Under the pieces are notes generated by a model that did no database searches, had not been told where the DNA came from, and worked only from the letters and a program-made list of their open reading frames with translations. A stretch of DNA of 64,000 nt from Sipunculus nudus. Lineage: Eukaryota; Annelida; Sipuncula; Golfingiida; Sipunculidae. Shown piece after piece: positions 1 to 10,134 of this stretch; the stretch's first letter is position 1; the number at the start of each line of letters is the position of its first letter. The translations under genes were made by a program, and so were the position numbers. The stretch covers positions 27,145,479 through 27,209,478 of the forward strand of contig CM049321.1 in assembly GCA_026874595.1 (NCBI GenBank), given 5' to 3'.

Positions 1-320
1 GAATCTGTTGTAATCCAAAAGTGAAGTTCTGCTAATAATCCCAAAGGCAAACTGAATAAAATCTGTTACAAATTTCGAAGAATATCGATAAGTTCTGCAA
101 TTATCATGTAAGAATAAACAGTAGACCCATAAAATATATATCAGGTTAAACCTGGAATCATGTTCTTGCACAGGGAATCACTGAGGCTAAAAATCTAGAT
201 CTCAACAAAGCTTGGTATTTTCAGTTCCTTTTTAAAGGGAAAAATAAAAACTACATGTATACATTGAGGTCATTTTATAATTTTTCACGCTGTGCACTAG
301 TCAATCAGATTACATGTCAA
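1..320. other. AT-rich flank, no feature seen
   Basis: No open frame with recognisable protein similarity and no obvious repeat is visible here. It is the left flank of the phrase-repeat element that starts near 321. Confidence 0.5.
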
Positions 321-430
321 CTGGACGAGTTCAGCTGGACGATTCCCAGAAAGACGAATGCAGCTGGATGATTCCCAGAAAGACGAGCCCAGCTGGACGA
401 TTCCCAGATAGCCGAACCCAGTTAGGCGGG
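321..430 (+). repeat. Left phrase array (14-15-bp units)
   Basis: Alternating phrases of the type cagctggacgatt and cccagaaagacga run from about 321 to 430. The cagctgga...cccaga pair occurs three times with a period near 30, with variants ending in gccgaac and ttaggcggg. The 26 bases at 332-357 recur inverted at 3188-3213. The wording resembles the phrases at the ends of the 54.4-57.3 kb foldback and at 58.6 kb. Confidence 0.8.
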
Positions 431-517
431 TATTACTATTGGATGTTAAGATAAGTTCAGAGACCAAATGGATATATAAACAAAGTCAGTTGTCGGTAAT
501 AAATCATTTAACTGTAC

Positions 518-847
518 ATGCTAATGTTAATTGAAGGTTATCGTATACAAAATGTGCCAAAACGGGCACATTACTGTTTGGCTACCAAGAGTGGAAGGAA
601 GCCCAGCTCATTCACCCAGTTAATACTCTGTGACAAGGTGACAAAGCTTAATGCCCCTCTGGCCCATCACAGGAAGTCAGAGTACATGCCCACTAGACCA
701 GGGCAGTGTTTATTTAACAGTTGTTACATAACGATTCACACTGATAGAATGGTGTTCAACCTGGACTCTCTAATAGCAAATGCAAAGCTACAATGTGCTC
801 TTTGCTCCAAACAATCTACAATCACAGACATTTTCACCAAGAAATAA
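518..847 (+). other. Unrecognised 109-codon open frame
   Basis: The frame is open from an ATG at 518 to a stop at 845-847. I recognise no domain. It is cysteine- and histidine-rich in places but shows no clear zinc-finger spacing. It lies inside the candidate phrase-bounded element, so it may be a decayed element protein or chance. There is no evidence of expression. Confidence 0.15.
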
Positions 848-1378
848 GAATTGTGACAATTTAACACATTCATTCAAAGTGTATCACACACTTCAAATGT
901 TTCATGGACTTCCAGTGACTGGATTAATGTTTTCGTTTTTCTTACTTGTCACCTTGACATAGAATGTTTGCATAAGATGATAGTATTTAGATTAGTGACG
1001 TACTAACGTTCTGTAGATTTCAAAGAATATATTATTTAGAATTATTACTATGCTAATGCTAAATACCACATGCTGCTTTGTCATTTTGTGCTTATAAAAT
1101 ATAAAAAAATGAATTAATATATATATATATATATGTATATAAATATATAGGGTTCAGCTATCTTATAGACCATCTGAACACAGCTTCCTTTTATTGTGCT
1201 TATTTTTTTGTCCATGCTTTTATGTAATAAAATACATATTGTCTAACAAATGTCTTGATAATTAAAAATAAAATGTCACTGAAAAACTTATAATTAAATA
1301 AAGAGAGATGATACATGAAATAAGTTAATTTAGTAATCTCAAAACAGTAATTATAGCAATATCTATGTGCTTGCCATT

Positions 1379-1460
1379 ACCTCCATATAGTGGGCACCTC
1401 TATAAAGTGGGCACTTTGGTCCAGTCCCAAGGGTATCCACATTATAGAGGTTCGACTGTT
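1379..1460. repeat. Small hairpin repeat (cctctataa...ttatagagg)
   Basis: The segment contains cctctataa at 1397-1405 and its complement ttatagagg at 1442-1450, with further pairing of agtggg against ccac inside. A second shorter copy of the stem wording (tccatatagtgggcac) precedes it. The form, ending in gaggttcgactgt, is that of a dispersed invertebrate transposon end. Only this copy is visible in the window. Confidence 0.5.
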
Positions 1461-1708
1461 TTAATATTATATTGGTCACAAGTACATTTTGTTTCTCAGT
1501 CGGCTCAGCCTTAATGAGCTAATTGAGTATGAGAAGAACACCTACCAATGCGAAACCAATCAACCGATGCGGACACGAAACCGCATTCCGAAAGGAGCTC
1601 CTTAATCAAGAGTCTCATGGCGAAGTTCAATTTAATGTATCTAATTCCGCCTTTTATCTAAATTAGTGTGTATTATGTATCTATGTCCAGTGTGTCTATC
1701 TATTTCTT

Positions 1709-2005
1709 GTGTCTCTTTCAGCCAACAACTGTCACAGACATCTTTTTTTGTGTCATATATGTGGACTATTAATCGAAAACTGTTTTATTCATGTTTTATT
1801 ACATTGTGACGGTGAAACTTCAGTAGAATGGAGCTGTTACTTATATAACCTTGTTGATGAAGAATTTGTCCTGTCTTTACTCGATAAAGATTTAGATATT
1901 GGTGATCCAGAGTTCTACTGGGTCCTTCATATCAAGTATTTATACCATGCAGCGGATTTTAGCTGGAGGCTTCGGCTTTATATTATATATCTTTTTGATA
2001 ACTAA
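1709..2005 (+). pseudogene. LINE-like C-terminal Cys/His knuckle fragment
   Basis: The open frame contains CHICGLLIENCFIHVLLHC, i.e. C-x2-C followed by H-x3-H-C. This wording is common at the C-terminus of non-LTR retrotransposon ORF2 proteins, downstream of the reverse transcriptase. A hydrophobic/acidic tail with DEEFVLSLLDKDLDIGDP follows. No reverse transcriptase core was seen upstream, so at most a 3' fragment of a LINE is present. A chance frame is possible. Confidence 0.4.
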
Positions 2006-2329
2006 AATTCACTTATGCGGAACTTATTATTGTCATATGGGTAACAAAAAAAGTCATATATACAATCAGTGACAGATTTGTGATGCATTAATAGGGTGGT
2101 TAATCAACCACATAATGTAAACAATTACTAATTAGGTAAATCCTTGGTTTTTGTTTAAATATTTATATTTTCTTATTGTTATAATTAGGGACTAGTTGCA
2201 TTTTCTTGTATTTGATTTTGTAATATGATATGATGTATGAATATCTCCATTTGTGGAGGAAATAAAGACTATCTTCATAATCATCAACATCATCATGCAT
2301 CTATTTCCTGTGCCTCTATCTTGCATTTT

Positions 2330-2605
2330 CTCATTCTTTATGGATATCATTCTCTTTTACCATTCTCATTTATTTCTTTCATTCTTTCTCTGTCCTTTTA
2401 CTATTCTCAATTTCTTTCTCTCCCCCTTTTTTTCCCTCCATTCAACAATTTCACATTCTTTCTCTCTTTTTTTCTCTTTATATCTCCCTGTTACAATTCA
2501 GTGACAGATTCTATATCTCTATCTTGTCTCTCTCCCCTTTCACCATTCCCACTTCCTCTCTCTTCTCTTTGTCTCTTTCTCACTTTGTCTCTCCCCCCCC
2601 TCTCT
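2330..2605 (+). repeat. Polypyrimidine (C/T) tract
   Basis: About 275 bases are overwhelmingly C and T with few purines, in irregular ctttctctc wording. The long Phe/Leu/Ser-rich open frames across it (2237-2647 and 2253-2504) are products of this composition and are not genes. Confidence 0.75.
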
Positions 2606-2679
2606 CATCGTACGATAATTGTTAATAGCGCGGTATTTATCCATTAAAGATCTGCTCAATTACAAAGCGGGGAATGAGG

Positions 2680-3130
2680 TACCGCGGAATCAAGTTATTG
2701 TTATTACAGCATAAATTACATCAAAAGGCTTTTGATCATAAAATGTCGGAGTGCACCCAAAAAACAGACAAACAAATCTCAATTGCAGAAGCATATTTCT
2801 TGGTACAGTCAACAGAGTTGGCTGATAATATCATACATTTTACTTATATATATGGCATCACATATTAATTTACATATATATGTGTGATATATTTACACAT
2901 TTTCATTAAATCGTGTCATATATTCATATTTCATATAATCATCCATATAATTTATGAATCTAGAAATGCCGTCCCTTTCCGCTACAATCGTGTTGTGCAC
3001 ACATACACAGTCAAACAAAACTCAATTACATAATAATATTTATTGGCACAGCTTAAGAAACTTTGCTGATGATATCATATATAATCCAGAATTGACGTCC
3101 CTTTACCCTAAACGTGTCGCTCTCAACAAG
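2680..3130 (+). repeat. Degenerate tandem repeat, about 122 bp or twice that
   Basis: Similar blocks recur. The caaacaaatctcaatt block near 2770 matches caaacaaaactcaatt near 3010. The ctgataatatcatac block at 2822 matches ctgatgatatcatat near 3066. The gccgtccctttccgc block at 2968 matches gacgtccctttaccc near 3093. Offsets of about 243 and 125 suggest a unit near 122 bp. It adjoins the right phrase array. Confidence 0.5.
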
Positions 3131-3162
3131 ATAGCATTAACCGGAGTATTAACCTGTACTCT

Positions 3163-3237
3163 TCATCTGGATATCGTCCAGCCAGGCTCGTCTTTCTGGG
3201 AATCGTCCAGCTGATACAAAATCGTCCAAATCGTCTA
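3163..3237 (-). repeat. Right phrase array, inverted copy of 321-430
   Basis: Read on the minus strand, this segment gives ttggacgatt, cagctggacgattcc, cagaaagacgagcc and ctggacgat. The 26-bp block at 3188-3213 is the exact reverse complement of 332-357. It forms the right boundary of the candidate element. Confidence 0.75.
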
Positions 3238-4312
3238 TCTGTTGCGGATACAATCTCGATGTCCCATCGTGATAATACATTTGCCTAACTTGTAGTCGAG
3301 TTTGTAAGGGTAGATCTAAAAGTGTATAACATTTTGTTAAATACAACCTTTTCTCAGTACTCTCTTGCACCCCATTAACGTATCGTTACTAGTACTATTC
3401 CAGTATTTACGTCAAAACTGGCGTGATAGGGTTCTTTTCATCTGAACTCGATTTGGACTCGGCCCAATGTTTTGAGCCCTGACCTCCAAGTCCGAGTGCA
3501 AGAAGTTCAAATCCGAATCTTAGTCCATGAAAATGTGGGTTCTAGTCTACATCACTGTTGGATAGCAAAAGTCCCGGTAAGATTATTAGGCACTAAAGTT
3601 TCAGGGCCATTTCGCAAAAATAACACAAAGGAAATTTTGTGAATAATCAAAGGTTCACCAACATACAATACTATGCTCGACGTTCCGTCTGTCCAAAAGA
3701 ACACCCTGGGTATGTTGGACAGGGAGCAGAGGCCAAAGTAAACTTCCAAGATGAACATAATTTCCCAGAAAAGTGACCGGCCAGGTCAGTCAACCTATTT
3801 AGTATGGTGACTCGTCAGTTGCTCTCGTTATCAGACAATCTAATCTACGCCTGTCGAGATAAACAATGGTATCTAGGGATATAATTTCCCAGAAAAAAAA
3901 ATACCTTAGTTGCGGAATACGTATCAAGTAAAAATTGTCAGGGTAACTTTTTTTGTGTTATCATACGTCACGGTCAACAATTGCAGGTATATATATTAGA
4001 CGTATGGACACGCAGGTTATTTCAGTTCACAAACGTTGAGGCTACGGTAATGTACTATCAAAGGTGTGAAATATGTAAAATTCATTATTATTCTAAAGTA
4101 CCTTCATGGTTTTACCGCAAACAGATTCACATCGGAAATGCTCCTTCCTTCAGGAATAAGAAATTGATGGCTTAACCATTTCCTGACTGGCGTATTTTCA
4201 TTTTTTTAGAAAGTCTACTTTGTCATAATTAATCTGAAGAGCCGCACCAGTACCGTCATCATAAGATTCTAGCCAAGAGAAAGCAGAGATTTGGTCAGCG
4301 ACACCTACCGAT
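3238..4312. other. Upstream region of the bZIP gene
   Basis: No convincing gene is seen. An open frame on the minus strand (3552-3758) has no recognisable domain. Since the bZIP start codon is at 4313, this stretch should contain its promoter and 5' UTR. A CRE-type half site (acgtca) is present near 3966, but no TATA box could be assigned with confidence. Confidence 0.35.
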
Positions 4313-4747
4313 ATGGGAGTAAATCAGCAGAGAAGCTCGCCTTGCACCGTGACTTCAAAACCGCTACGACACACGTTACAAAATGGTCTAACACATGGAC
4401 AAGAAGAAAATACAATGACTTTTTCTCTTTCATCCATCGATATGATTCAGATTATTGACGAACCAGGTACCATAGGAAGCTCATTAGGACTTACGTCATC
4501 ACTCTCTGGGAGTCAAATGACGTCACAATTTCAAGTGGCCACAGCTAGTCCCTCTCTTTCATCAAAAGTTCACCAGCACGCAACATATTACACAGTTGGC
4601 CTTAGTGCTGACCAGCAAAGTTTATTACTGGACTCCCAAATATTTCCTCACATGAACGGACATTTGTCCAGCGCTATTCCACAGTTTGACGACATCCTTG
4701 ATGAACAGGCCACTTCGGATGAAGACGAAAGCGTTGATAAGTTGAAG
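4313..4747 (+). CDS. bZIP transcription factor, exon 1
   Basis: This is the first coding exon (145 codons) of a basic leucine zipper transcription factor expected to act in the nucleus. The start is supported because the same frame has a stop at 4262-4264 and the ATG at 4313 is the first afterwards. The encoded N-terminal region is low-complexity, rich in Ser, Thr and Gln, with an acidic end (DEQATSDEDESVDKLK). That fits an activation or linker region and is not a folded domain. The exon ends with AAG and a gtataa donor at 4748. Splicing in phase 0 to 5101 joins directly to the basic region. Reading on past the donor meets a stop at once, which supports the splice. Confidence 0.8.
4518..4525 (+). 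promoter_or_regulatory. Perfect CRE palindrome inside the bZIP coding exon
   Basis: The eight bases TGACGTCA form the consensus cAMP response element bound by CREB/ATF and some AP-1 dimers. It lies within codons for Met-Thr-Ser of the bZIP exon. It could serve autoregulation or be coincidence; function is not shown by sequence. Confidence 0.3.
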
Positions 4748-5100
4748 GTATAAACAGGATATATTATCCATGTAAAATTAGCCGCCTTGCGTCAGGAGTC
4801 ATATATTCATGTGTATTAATATATTGAAAAAGTAAATGGATACCGAGCAACACACATCACATAGCCATCCTCTCTGGAGCCTTTTGGGTCTAAGAGATAA
4901 TAGAACAGCGACCTTATATGTTAGTTTTTAAATTGGAATATGGACTTATTAACCAGAAAATGGTACACACCTATATATATATTTATGATTGATCATTGAA
5001 TGGTCGTTAGCAGTTGTTAGTTGTTTAATATCTGAGCTGAAAATTTTGTTATCTGATGTAGTGTTTCTTATGTTCATAGTCATTACATTTATATTTTCAG

Positions 5101-5211
5101 ACACAGCTTGAAGTATACGAGAAGAAGTTAGAGCGGCGAAGAGAGCAGAATAGACGAGCTGCCCGCCGGTCCAGGCAGAAGAAGAGAGACAAAGGACAGG
5201 ATATCATAAAG
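5101..5211 (+). CDS. bZIP transcription factor, exon 2 (basic region)
   Basis: This 37-codon exon sits between a ttttcag acceptor and a gtaaga donor, phase 0 on both sides. It encodes residues 146-182, the DNA-contacting basic region RRREQNRRAARRSRQKKR. The signature N-x2-A-A-x2-S-R is intact (Asn162, Ala165, Ala166, Ser169, Arg170). The serine, rather than cysteine, at the S/C position is as in BATF-type proteins; Fos, Jun and ATF3 usually have cysteine. The arrangement fits binding to AP-1 or CRE sites. Assignment to BATF as opposed to ATF3, JDP2 or Fos needs a phylogeny. Confidence 0.9.
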
Positions 5212-5233
5212 GTAAGAGACAACCTATATTAAC

Positions 5234-5240
<7 letters not shown>

Positions 5241-5283
<43 letters not shown>
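5241..5283 (+). repeat. (GA)n microsatellite in bZIP intron 2
   Basis: An uninterrupted ga dinucleotide run lies 30 bp after the exon 2 donor, within the 294-bp intron. Confidence 0.95.
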
Positions 5284-5284
<1 letters not shown>

Positions 5285-5505
5285 CTACGATGAAAATAAG
5301 AAAAAAAAACAGCATTATGTAATATAAACATTTTTACATTTCTTGATACCACAATAAATTTTGTACTTTTATATTATTTTTGGTAAACATATACTTTTAT
5401 TTCATCCACTATCATTTAATAGATACTTTTTGTGTTCTTCATGAAAATTCAACAGAGTAAATCAGCTCGTTGTCTTCCACAGTTATCTTTGATATTTTTC
5501 AATAG

Positions 5506-5724
5506 ATTACACAAAAACTGTCCAGCGAAAATGCAGAACTGCAGATGGAAATCGTTCAGTTGAGAACACAGCGTAGTTTTCTACTCGAGTACCTTGACCG
5601 TCACATGACCACCTGTTCTCTCGTCAGTGGTACGTCACAGACGCCGGAGTTCACCACAAGAACGCAAGGATGCGAGGAAGTCAGTGAAACCCTTCTGAAT
5701 TGTAGAGCCCGCCTGCATCGCTAA
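5506..5724 (+). CDS. bZIP transcription factor, exon 3 (leucine zipper and C-terminus)
   Basis: The terminal coding exon (72 codons plus TAA) follows a ttttcaatag acceptor in phase 0. It encodes residues 183-254. A regular heptad series of leucines is visible at about 187, 194, 201 and 208, followed by the short motif LEYLDRHMTTC. That motif matches in style the L-x-x-H-x-P/T-x-C segment after the zipper in Fos, ATF3 and BATF proteins. The zipper would mediate dimerisation, probably as a heterodimer as in AP-1/ATF relatives. The remaining 35 residues are unstructured-looking with two further cysteines. The complete protein is about 254 aa. Confidence 0.88.
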   Translation: MTQKLSSENAELQMEIVQLRTQRSFLLEYLDRHMTTCSLVSGTSQTPEFTTRTQGCEEVSETLLNCRARLHR

Positions 5725-5950
5725 CAATGAAACCAGTCTAACACATGTACTTGAGACGATCGACTCTTTTCCCACAACAGCCAAATCGAATGTTCATGAA
5801 CAGATAACGTTAAATGGTTCATACTATACTTCACAAAGTCGGATGGTGATCCTTGAGAAATCGAGAGTTATTTTGGGGAAAGGAGTTCAAGATCTTGAAA
5901 AAGAAGATAACATTACTTCATATGCGAGAGTGTAAGGCGGTTCTCCATTT

Positions 5951-6153
5951 ACTGGCTCGGACACTAAAGACAGTTTAAATGCTGATGCTCTAGTTTATGT
6001 ACAAATTGAAAAAAATGACGTTCCGTACAACAGTTTTATTGTGAATGATGACGTTCACACATTCAAAGTTTGCAGAACTGGCCTGATGCCGCTGAGAGTT
6101 TTAAATATATCATGCATGAAACCTAAGCATATATATTAATATATTTATATATT
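5951..6153 (+). repeat. 203-bp duplication, copy 1
   Basis: This segment is repeated at 6211-6413 with only a few substitutions; the copies are offset by 260 bp and separated by a (TA)n run. Each copy carries two tgacgtt half sites and a run of codons that stays open without a frameshift. Copy 1 lacks a start codon. It lies just downstream of the bZIP stop and could be part of its 3' UTR. Confidence 0.9.
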
Positions 6154-6159
6154 ACTAAT

Positions 6160-6162
<3 letters not shown>

Positions 6163-6210
<48 letters not shown>
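6163..6210 (+). repeat. (TA)n microsatellite between the duplicate copies
   Basis: A pure TA run separates the two 203-bp copies and may have promoted the duplication. Confidence 0.9.
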
Positions 6211-6212
<2 letters not shown>

Positions 6213-6413
6213 TGGCTTGGACAATAAAGACAGTTTAAATGCTGATGCTCTAGTTTATGTACAAATTGAACAAAATGACGTTCCGTACAACAGTTTTATT
6301 GTGAATGATGACGTTCACACGTTCAAAGTTTGCAGAACTGGCCTGATGCCGCTGAGAGTTTTAAATATATCATGCATGAAACCTAAGCATATATATTAAT
6401 ATATTTATATATT
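6211..6413 (+). repeat. 203-bp duplication, copy 2
   Basis: Near-identical to 5951-6153. In this copy a substitution creates an ATG at 6217 and thus a 60-codon frame (to 6399) with no recognisable domain. The near-identity points to a recent tandem duplication, so the open frame is weak evidence for a protein. Confidence 0.9.
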
Positions 6414-6423
6414 GCTTATTTAT

Positions 6424-6478
6424 TATATATATATATATATAATATAGATAGATAGATAGGTAGATAGATAGATAGATT
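6424..6478 (+). repeat. (TA)n followed by (GATA)n
   Basis: A TA run is followed by about eight gata/ggta tetranucleotides. Confidence 0.9.
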
Positions 6479-7245
6479 TATCCAACTGTAACCTGATGTT
6501 TAATGTTATCGCAATTTAGAAATGTAGCATCATAGAAAAAGAGTCAGCCCGACCAGGAAGAGATTTGTTAAAAGGCGTGGTTAAAATGTTATTGTCAACT
6601 GTTCCAGTTCACACATAATGTATAAAATTAATCATGATAATCAATGAACTTATACTAGATTTCTCCAGCGATATAACAATAACCGCTCACCGTACAGTAC
6701 ATAACTACGCCCTTTCACAGTGTTGGGAATGTTAACATGCTTTTTGGACTTTTATGTTAACAGAGCATAGGTAAGCTTGCTGTACTCAACTCTCTGCAAG
6801 CGAACTCTGGCGGGAATGGTACAGACTAAAAATCATTTGTGCCGAAATCGTTTATGACTTGTATTTATTTTATTCAGACAATTATACAATAATATAACAA
6901 GTATTTGCTGAGCGTTAAAAGAAAGATATCATATTCCGAACATTGAATATTTTTTTATTCTGTAAAATGGTTGCAGTTTTAGCTTGAAGCTGATAGCTTT
7001 CAATAACTTATTCATCGCATTTTGTATTTACGTTTGTATCCTTTGTATTAAACTGAAGTAACAATGACTTTGTGTTGATAATTATCTGTTTTAAAGTCAT
7101 TACGATTGTACATTTATTATGCAAATATTCTGATGCCACGCCTAAAATCACAATCTGAAACATTTGCACAATATAGTGAGTGATAATACGAAATAATTTT
7201 GGATACATGCTGGTATATATTCCTAAATGCCCGGTCTGTAAAGCC

Positions 7246-7253
7246 CGTGTCAG
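7246..7253 (+). repeat. 8-bp target-site duplication, left
   Basis: The eight bases cgtgtcag immediately precede the element terminus CAGGGTT and recur at 8965-8972 immediately after its other end. Confidence 0.8.
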
Positions 7254-8964
7254 CAGGGTTGGGGCCAATTACTTTGAAAAGTAATCATTACAATTACAAT
7301 TACTTATTACTTACAATTTACAAAGTAATGATTAAATTACAATTACTTTTGAAAAGTAATTAATTACTTTCAATTACTTTATAAAAAAATATAATATACG
7401 GAGGCCTGGTTCATGTACAGTACCATTCATGGTAGAAAGGCCAACTGATTAAATTTATTAAAGGAAAAACTGCAAACAAAACATATACAGTCTGGTGTCA
7501 TAAATTAAAGTGCACAATAGCTATACTAATGATAATATATCATTGCATAATGTTCAAATTTACACTTTTCTTTCATGGAAAGGCAAAACTGGCTGTCATC
7601 ATCATGTATGAACATTGCGTGTATTCTTTATAGTATCAGACTTTTGCTGAATTAGTGTTTTGACACAGAATAGAAAATATCTGAAAGCACATATGGGTTA
7701 ACTATATTTTAAACATATTATCTGGAAGTTATTTGTGCGAAACAGTTTCATCTAATATTCTTTTATCACATATTATCCTTTATTGGACAAAATGACTTGC
7801 TTCTTGATGACACTGGTATGTGCCAATTAGAGCCGAGTAGATAATTGTTGGTTCAAACTTTTGATGATGAAGGAAAAACCTTTTTAGCGAAATCCTCAAT
7901 CCTATAAAGTAATCCAACAGATAAATCAACTCATAAATCCTAATTTCTTTACTATCAATGCTTATCAAAGTTATGTCATAAATGCTGGAATTTTAAATAC
8001 AATGTGATTTCACTTGTTATGTCATAAATGCTGGAATTTTAAATACAATGTGATTTCACTAATCTCATTAATGCAAACGTTTCATATGAATAATTAATAT
8101 ACATATATTCATGCTGAATATATAATATATTACAATTTGATCTAATGAAATTATTTATAGGAAAAGGTAATGAAAATCCAGTGCATTCAATATGGTTTAA
8201 TTATGTATGACAGAGATTAAAACCAGTATACAATATCCAGAGTCTCTGGGCATAGGAAACAGTGGAGACTGTTCAATATTAGAATCAGCCAATTGAGACA
8301 GCCCTGCTGTCTTGATACCTATCTCTATTTACCTCATAGGCCACTGACTTGAGGTAATTCTGATATCAGCCTTTCTAGATTATTAGCCTCTTTTGTTCCT
8401 ATGACTCACTCAGTGTCAGCTGATTAGCATATAAACACTGATGTAACAAGATCAGCATGAGTATGTTTCAGTCTCCATTTCAGTGAAAGTGTGAAATGTA
8501 GCAAGCCCACTCCTGTTGTAGTGAAGCTGTGGACAGGTGTACATTATGGAAGCTTGTTATACTTTATCTATATTGCAGTGGAGGTATTTGAAAATTAAAA
8601 AGGCCAATATAACTTAAAAGACATACTGATAAATTACCATGTTTATTACATGCATTGGTACTATTTATTCAATAATCATAGCTAACTATCCTTGCCCAAG
8701 TGTTTTGATCAACAATGCAAAGGAATGAGGTTTAAGGTATGGTGCTCTGTCATGGAATTGGAAAGTAATTGGAAAGTAATTGAATAGTAATTGAAAAGGA
8801 ATTAAAAAGTAATTGAAATAACACCTATTTTTACCCTTTTAATAATTACAACTACAATTACTTGTAATTGAATTTTGTTCAATTACAAATTACATTCAAT
8901 TACTTGAAAAATTGTAATTAATTGTAATTAATTACAATTACACAATGCAATTACTCAAACCCTG
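7254..8964. mobile_element. Non-autonomous hAT-type transposon, 1711 bp
   Basis: The left end reads CAGGGTTGGGG and the right end, on the other strand, CAGGGTTTGAG. Both are followed by dense attac/gtaat words (7261-7385 and 8761-8950 in opposite orientation). Perfect 8-bp duplications cgtgtcag flank the element. An 8-bp target duplication and short CAG-starting inverted ends are defining traits of the hAT superfamily. The interior has no open frame resembling a hAT transposase, so the copy would depend on an enzyme supplied elsewhere. It contains a 46-bp tandem duplication (7970-8061). This is one of the firmest mobile-element calls in the window. Confidence 0.8.
7970..8061 (+). repeat. 46-bp tandem duplication inside the hAT-type element
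   Basis: The block beginning gttatgtcataaatgctgg at 7970 is repeated at 8016 with essentially no change. Confidence 0.92.
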
Positions 8965-8972
8965 CGTGTCAG
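8965..8972 (+). repeat. 8-bp target-site duplication, right
   Basis: The bases cgtgtcag directly follow the right terminus ccctg and match 7246-7253 exactly. Confidence 0.8.
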
Positions 8973-9049
8973 ACCGAATAACAAACCATTATTTTTCTGA
9001 AAATATGATTATGGAAAGCGAAAGTTTAGAAATTTTTATGGTGTTAGGG

Positions 9050-9680
9050 ATAATTTAGATGCAATAAAGACATGAAACAGAACTATAAGTGAATGATTAA
9101 GAAGCAGGTGAACCAAAACATATACAAAAGCGAGGGAAAACCGAAATTGGAGTATAAAAGGCGCATGATTAAAGAACCGAAAGCGACACGGGCTAACTTA
9201 AAGCAAGCCAATAGCAACAAGGGCGAATGAAAAACGCACCAATAGCGACATGGGCGATTCAAAAGCGGACAAATAAGGATCGAATACCGCCAGGAAAGCG
9301 ATACATGGTTTTCTACTTCGGTCTATGCGTCACTGATTCGCCTTCAGTTTGGTTTTCAATCATCCAAAGACAAAAACGAACCAATACCGACACGGGTGAA
9401 TGAAAAGCGACCCAATAATGACATGACCGAATGAATACCGAAATCATACTGCAATGAGCGAACTAAAAACGAAATAGAACCAAAATTTTTATTAATGAAA
9501 GTTTGGCGACTCAAAAGCGACATTATTCCCTCGTCCGAATAATTTCGCTTTTGCCTCGAGCAATTTGGCGAATGAAAACTGAAGTCAGCGAATCAATTCC
9601 GACATGGGCGCACGGAAAGCGACAGAAAAACGGATTTAAGCTATTGATCCGCTTTTCATTTGCTTTCCCGGTTTGATAGG
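9050..9680. repeat. Degenerate ~31-bp repeat array, both orientations
   Basis: Words such as gggcgaatgaaaaacgcacc aatagcgacat recur at about 31-bp spacing (9231, 9387 and diverged copies between), giving a field of cgaat, aaagcgac and gacatggg motifs. Some copies are on the opposite strand (gattcgccttcagtttgg near 9337, ttcgcttttgcc near 9544, ccgcttttcatttgc near 9648). The stretch is less AT-rich than its surroundings. No gene is seen. Confidence 0.6.
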
Positions 9681-10134
9681 TGCTTTACGTATTAACTTGG
9701 CATGGACAACCGTAGCAGGGGAACTAGTTACGAATAAAAGCCGGGTATGAATGCCTGAGGAGTTTACTTCCGTCATGTCATGTCTGTATTGTTGATGTTA
9801 TCCGATTTACCTTAGTATTCTACAAAAACACGTTTATTTGGAAGCTGTACGTGTTGTATAAAAAAAAGAATTGTCAGTCAACGCTACTCTAATCCATGTC
9901 AAGTGCCAAAGTATATAGGTGGCAATCTGCTGTCAGCCATACTATATGGGGGAGGGGGTGGGGGCTGAGAGTTACTTTACGTTATACCTGCACTGAGTCA
10001 AGAAACGTGCTGAATATGATAACCCATCATGTTAAAGTAACATAGTTGTTGTCGGGATACAGTTACACATCCGCTAGGTGGAGCAAGTATTATGTTTTCC
10101 TCTTGGTTGGTTGGCTGTTCACTGTAAAAGCTGA

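Larger units (their letters stand above)
321..3237. mobile_element. Candidate DNA element bounded by inverted phrase arrays
   Basis: A 26-bp stretch at 332-357 is found exactly in reverse complement at 3188-3213, inside small arrays of related phrases at both ends. Two such arrays facing each other 2.8 kb apart are what terminal inverted repeats of a DNA transposon look like. The interior is AT-rich. It holds a LINE-like zinc-knuckle fragment (1709-2005), a small hairpin repeat (near 1400), a pyrimidine tract and a degenerate tandem repeat (2680-3130). I see no transposase. I could not identify a convincing target-site duplication, so the exact ends are uncertain by tens of bases. Mobility is inference. 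Confidence 0.45.

Noticed and set aside
2237-2647. 136-codon and 83-codon open frames
   Set aside because: They lie across a pure C/T tract and encode Leu/Phe/Ser/Pro strings explained by composition.
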